Below are positions 62,690 to 64,000 of a DNA stretch of 64,000 nucleotides, piece by piece. The notes below the pieces were generated by a model. That model had not been told where the DNA came from and ran no database searches. It saw only the letters and a list, made by a program, of their open reading frames with translations. A program made the translations under genes and the position numbers. Source of the stretch: Seminavis robusta (taxonomy: Eukaryota; Bacillariophyta; Bacillariophyceae; Naviculales; Naviculaceae); assembly GCA_903772945.1 (NCBI GenBank), contig CAICTM010000273.1:18137-82136 (forward strand), written 5' to 3'. Position 1 is the stretch's first letter. Every line of letters begins with the position of its first letter.

Positions 62690-63554
62690 AATACACGGCC
62701 TCTTAGCCTTATTTCGCGACTCGATCCTAGATAGGGTCTGAGTTCGACTCATGACATAGTCCTTCGCGAATAGTCATTAGAGACAGAATTCTCAATGACC
62801 GCTCTAGTCATACTAGGTTGATGATGAAACATCGCTTAGAATTTAGCACGTGGAGTACTTCCACGCTACTAATAAATGCTAGACGAATCTTCCACGCGTT
62901 CCGTTTGGGATCGTGGGAGTGAGTAGGATTGCTACGCAACCTACTCTATCACTCTACAGTCTCCCGCGGGAGTCAGATCTACGATCCTTTGATTGTGGAT
63001 CTCTCTCGTTGATTAGTTTTTCATACTTTCTAATCCTCTCATAACTTTCATTCTCTCAAACTCAAAACATCGAAAGATCTTTACACTAGTTTTTAGCGTA
63101 GTGCATTTTGTAACAAACACAATAGCTTTCAGCTACCTCAACCTATTCCTCACCATGAAGATTGCAAAGACGCATACACCAGCTTCGAGTCCAAGCTGCG
63201 TGACAAACCAATCCTTCCTCTCATCGACCTCGATGATGAATGCGAAACGACGATTCTCGCTCTAACCTACAAACTTCGCACTATTCCAGCAGATGCTAAC
63301 AGCGCAAGTACACCTTCAAGTCCAAATCATAATGGATCTGAGACTCCACGTCAAAACATCAAGTGGGCTGGACGTATGGAGAAGGTCTTCGTCGGCTGCC
63401 ATTGCTACGCCTGCGACGACAAACATAACCTCCTCAAGGAGATGACTTCTAGCTCTGCCAAGAGCAGTTACGAATCTAGCTGTGCAGGCCATCGTGAAAT
63501 ACGTTGGAATGCTTTGCGCCAGATTGCAGTCAACGGGATTGCTCCACGCGATGT
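62687..63554 (+). mobile_element. probable leader/LTR and 5' gag of a copia-like element
   Basis: This stretch lies ahead of gag-like coding sequence. Part of it, from about 63,165, is open in one frame (FESKLRDKPILPLIDLDDEC) and looks coding. No second LTR is inside the window, so LTR ends cannot be fixed. Confidence 0.4.
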
Positions 63555-64000
63555 ACGTGCGGCGAAGACGAAGCCACTTTCCAAGCACGTTTCCAGGCTG
63601 CCTGGAACGGAGCAGCTCAGCCTGCTTTGGACGACGCTGACATTACGTTTGGCATAAATGCCTGTATCGAAGCGGTCTGTCCCTACAAGGCGCTTGAAAA
63701 GCAGAAAACGCTTCATGCGCCGCAAGATGCGTAAGCCTGCTGATATGTCTACTCGGGCTTATGTCAACAACCTCAGTCGGATGAACACCGATGAACTTCC
63801 TCGTCTACCACCTTTTGGACCCAACCAAACGTTGAACCATGACGAAGTCATTGACATTGTTTGTCATGGAATTCCACGCTCGTGGATGAAGAAGATGGAC
63901 GAACACGACTTCGATCCTTTCTCAGCTCCTATCGGAGAAACCATTGGATTCTGCGAACGCATGGAGTCCTCCGAAGACTTTGACCAGGATAAATTGTATC
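63555..64000 (+). pseudogene. copia-like gag fragment with a frameshift
   Basis: The frame reads FQARFQAAWNGAAQPALDDA to CPYKALEKQK, then must shift by one base in the AAAA run at 63,705-63,708. It continues as KRFMRRKMRKPADMSTRAYV, RLPPFGPNQTLNHDEVIDIV and IPRSWMKKMDEHDFDP, the typical gag region of diatom copia-like elements. The match is from family knowledge. It runs off the window, so the rest of the element is unseen. The shift means this copy is damaged or the sequence has an indel error. Confidence 0.65.

Noticed and set aside
62125-62752. Long open frames coding poly-Asn/Thr/Gln or poly-Cys/Val/Leu
   Set aside because: These are translations of the AAC microsatellite, not genes; only the short part after the ATG at 62,316 may belong to the recombinase.

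Overview
The window looks like nuclear DNA of a diatom, most likely a raphid pennate. Spliceosomal introns are short (about 75-155 nt, GT-AG). Several proteins carry bipartite plastid presequences in which a signal peptide ends just before a Phe (AFAP, AFLAP, GFVLP). There are ankyrin-like proteins built from HENGCPW units, stramenopile-style LRR, MYND and U-box/Sel1 proteins, a Crypton-type tyrosine recombinase and a copia-like gag fragment. Exon structures below were worked out by eye from splice sites, reading phase and comparison of paralogues inside the window. No database search was run.

Layout. 0-5.3 kb: the edge of a DTW-domain gene, a HENGCPW protein, and a plastid-targeted LETM1-like protein in four exons. 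5.4-17 kb: a predicted thylakoid-lumen protein, mevalonate diphosphate decarboxylase, a five-exon long-chain acyl-CoA synthetase, PIG-M, a U-box/Sel1 protein and a MYND protein. 17-29 kb: a VPS9-domain Rab GEF, a second HENGCPW protein, a plastid isochorismatase-like hydrolase, PIG-L, a GRDP/ubiquitin-like protein, an ankyrin/MYND protein with a probable 5' frameshift, and a cytosolic isochorismatase-like paralogue. 29-37 kb: two divergently transcribed bestrophin-like genes, a relic of a third, and a broken HENGCPW gene next to an LRR fragment. 37-50 kb: a hypothetical protein, ATG16, the head-to-head F1-ATPase delta and beta genes, an LRR membrane protein, a repeat-bearing gap with a MITE-like element, and a cytochrome b561. 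50-57.7 kb: a secreted protein, a class I terpene cyclase head to head with a cytochrome P450, and a Hint-domain gene split by an in-frame TGA. 58-64 kb: two small paralogous proteins, a decayed Crypton recombinase, a long AAC repeat and the start of a retrotransposon.

How the genes relate. The best candidate for an undescribed system is the terpene cyclase/P450 pair at 52.8-56.0 kb, possibly with the secreted protein beside it. A mevalonate-pathway gene lies 45 kb away on the same contig, although that gene is ordinary housekeeping. PIG-M and PIG-L act in the same GPI-anchor pathway. The delta and beta F1-ATPase genes share one short intergenic region that may serve both. Unusual sequence-level signals are the enrichment of the palindrome TACCGGTA (22 copies counted by eye) in non-coding DNA, a roughly 38-bp repeat shared by the two ends of the window, and near-complete disagreement of intron positions between paralogues.
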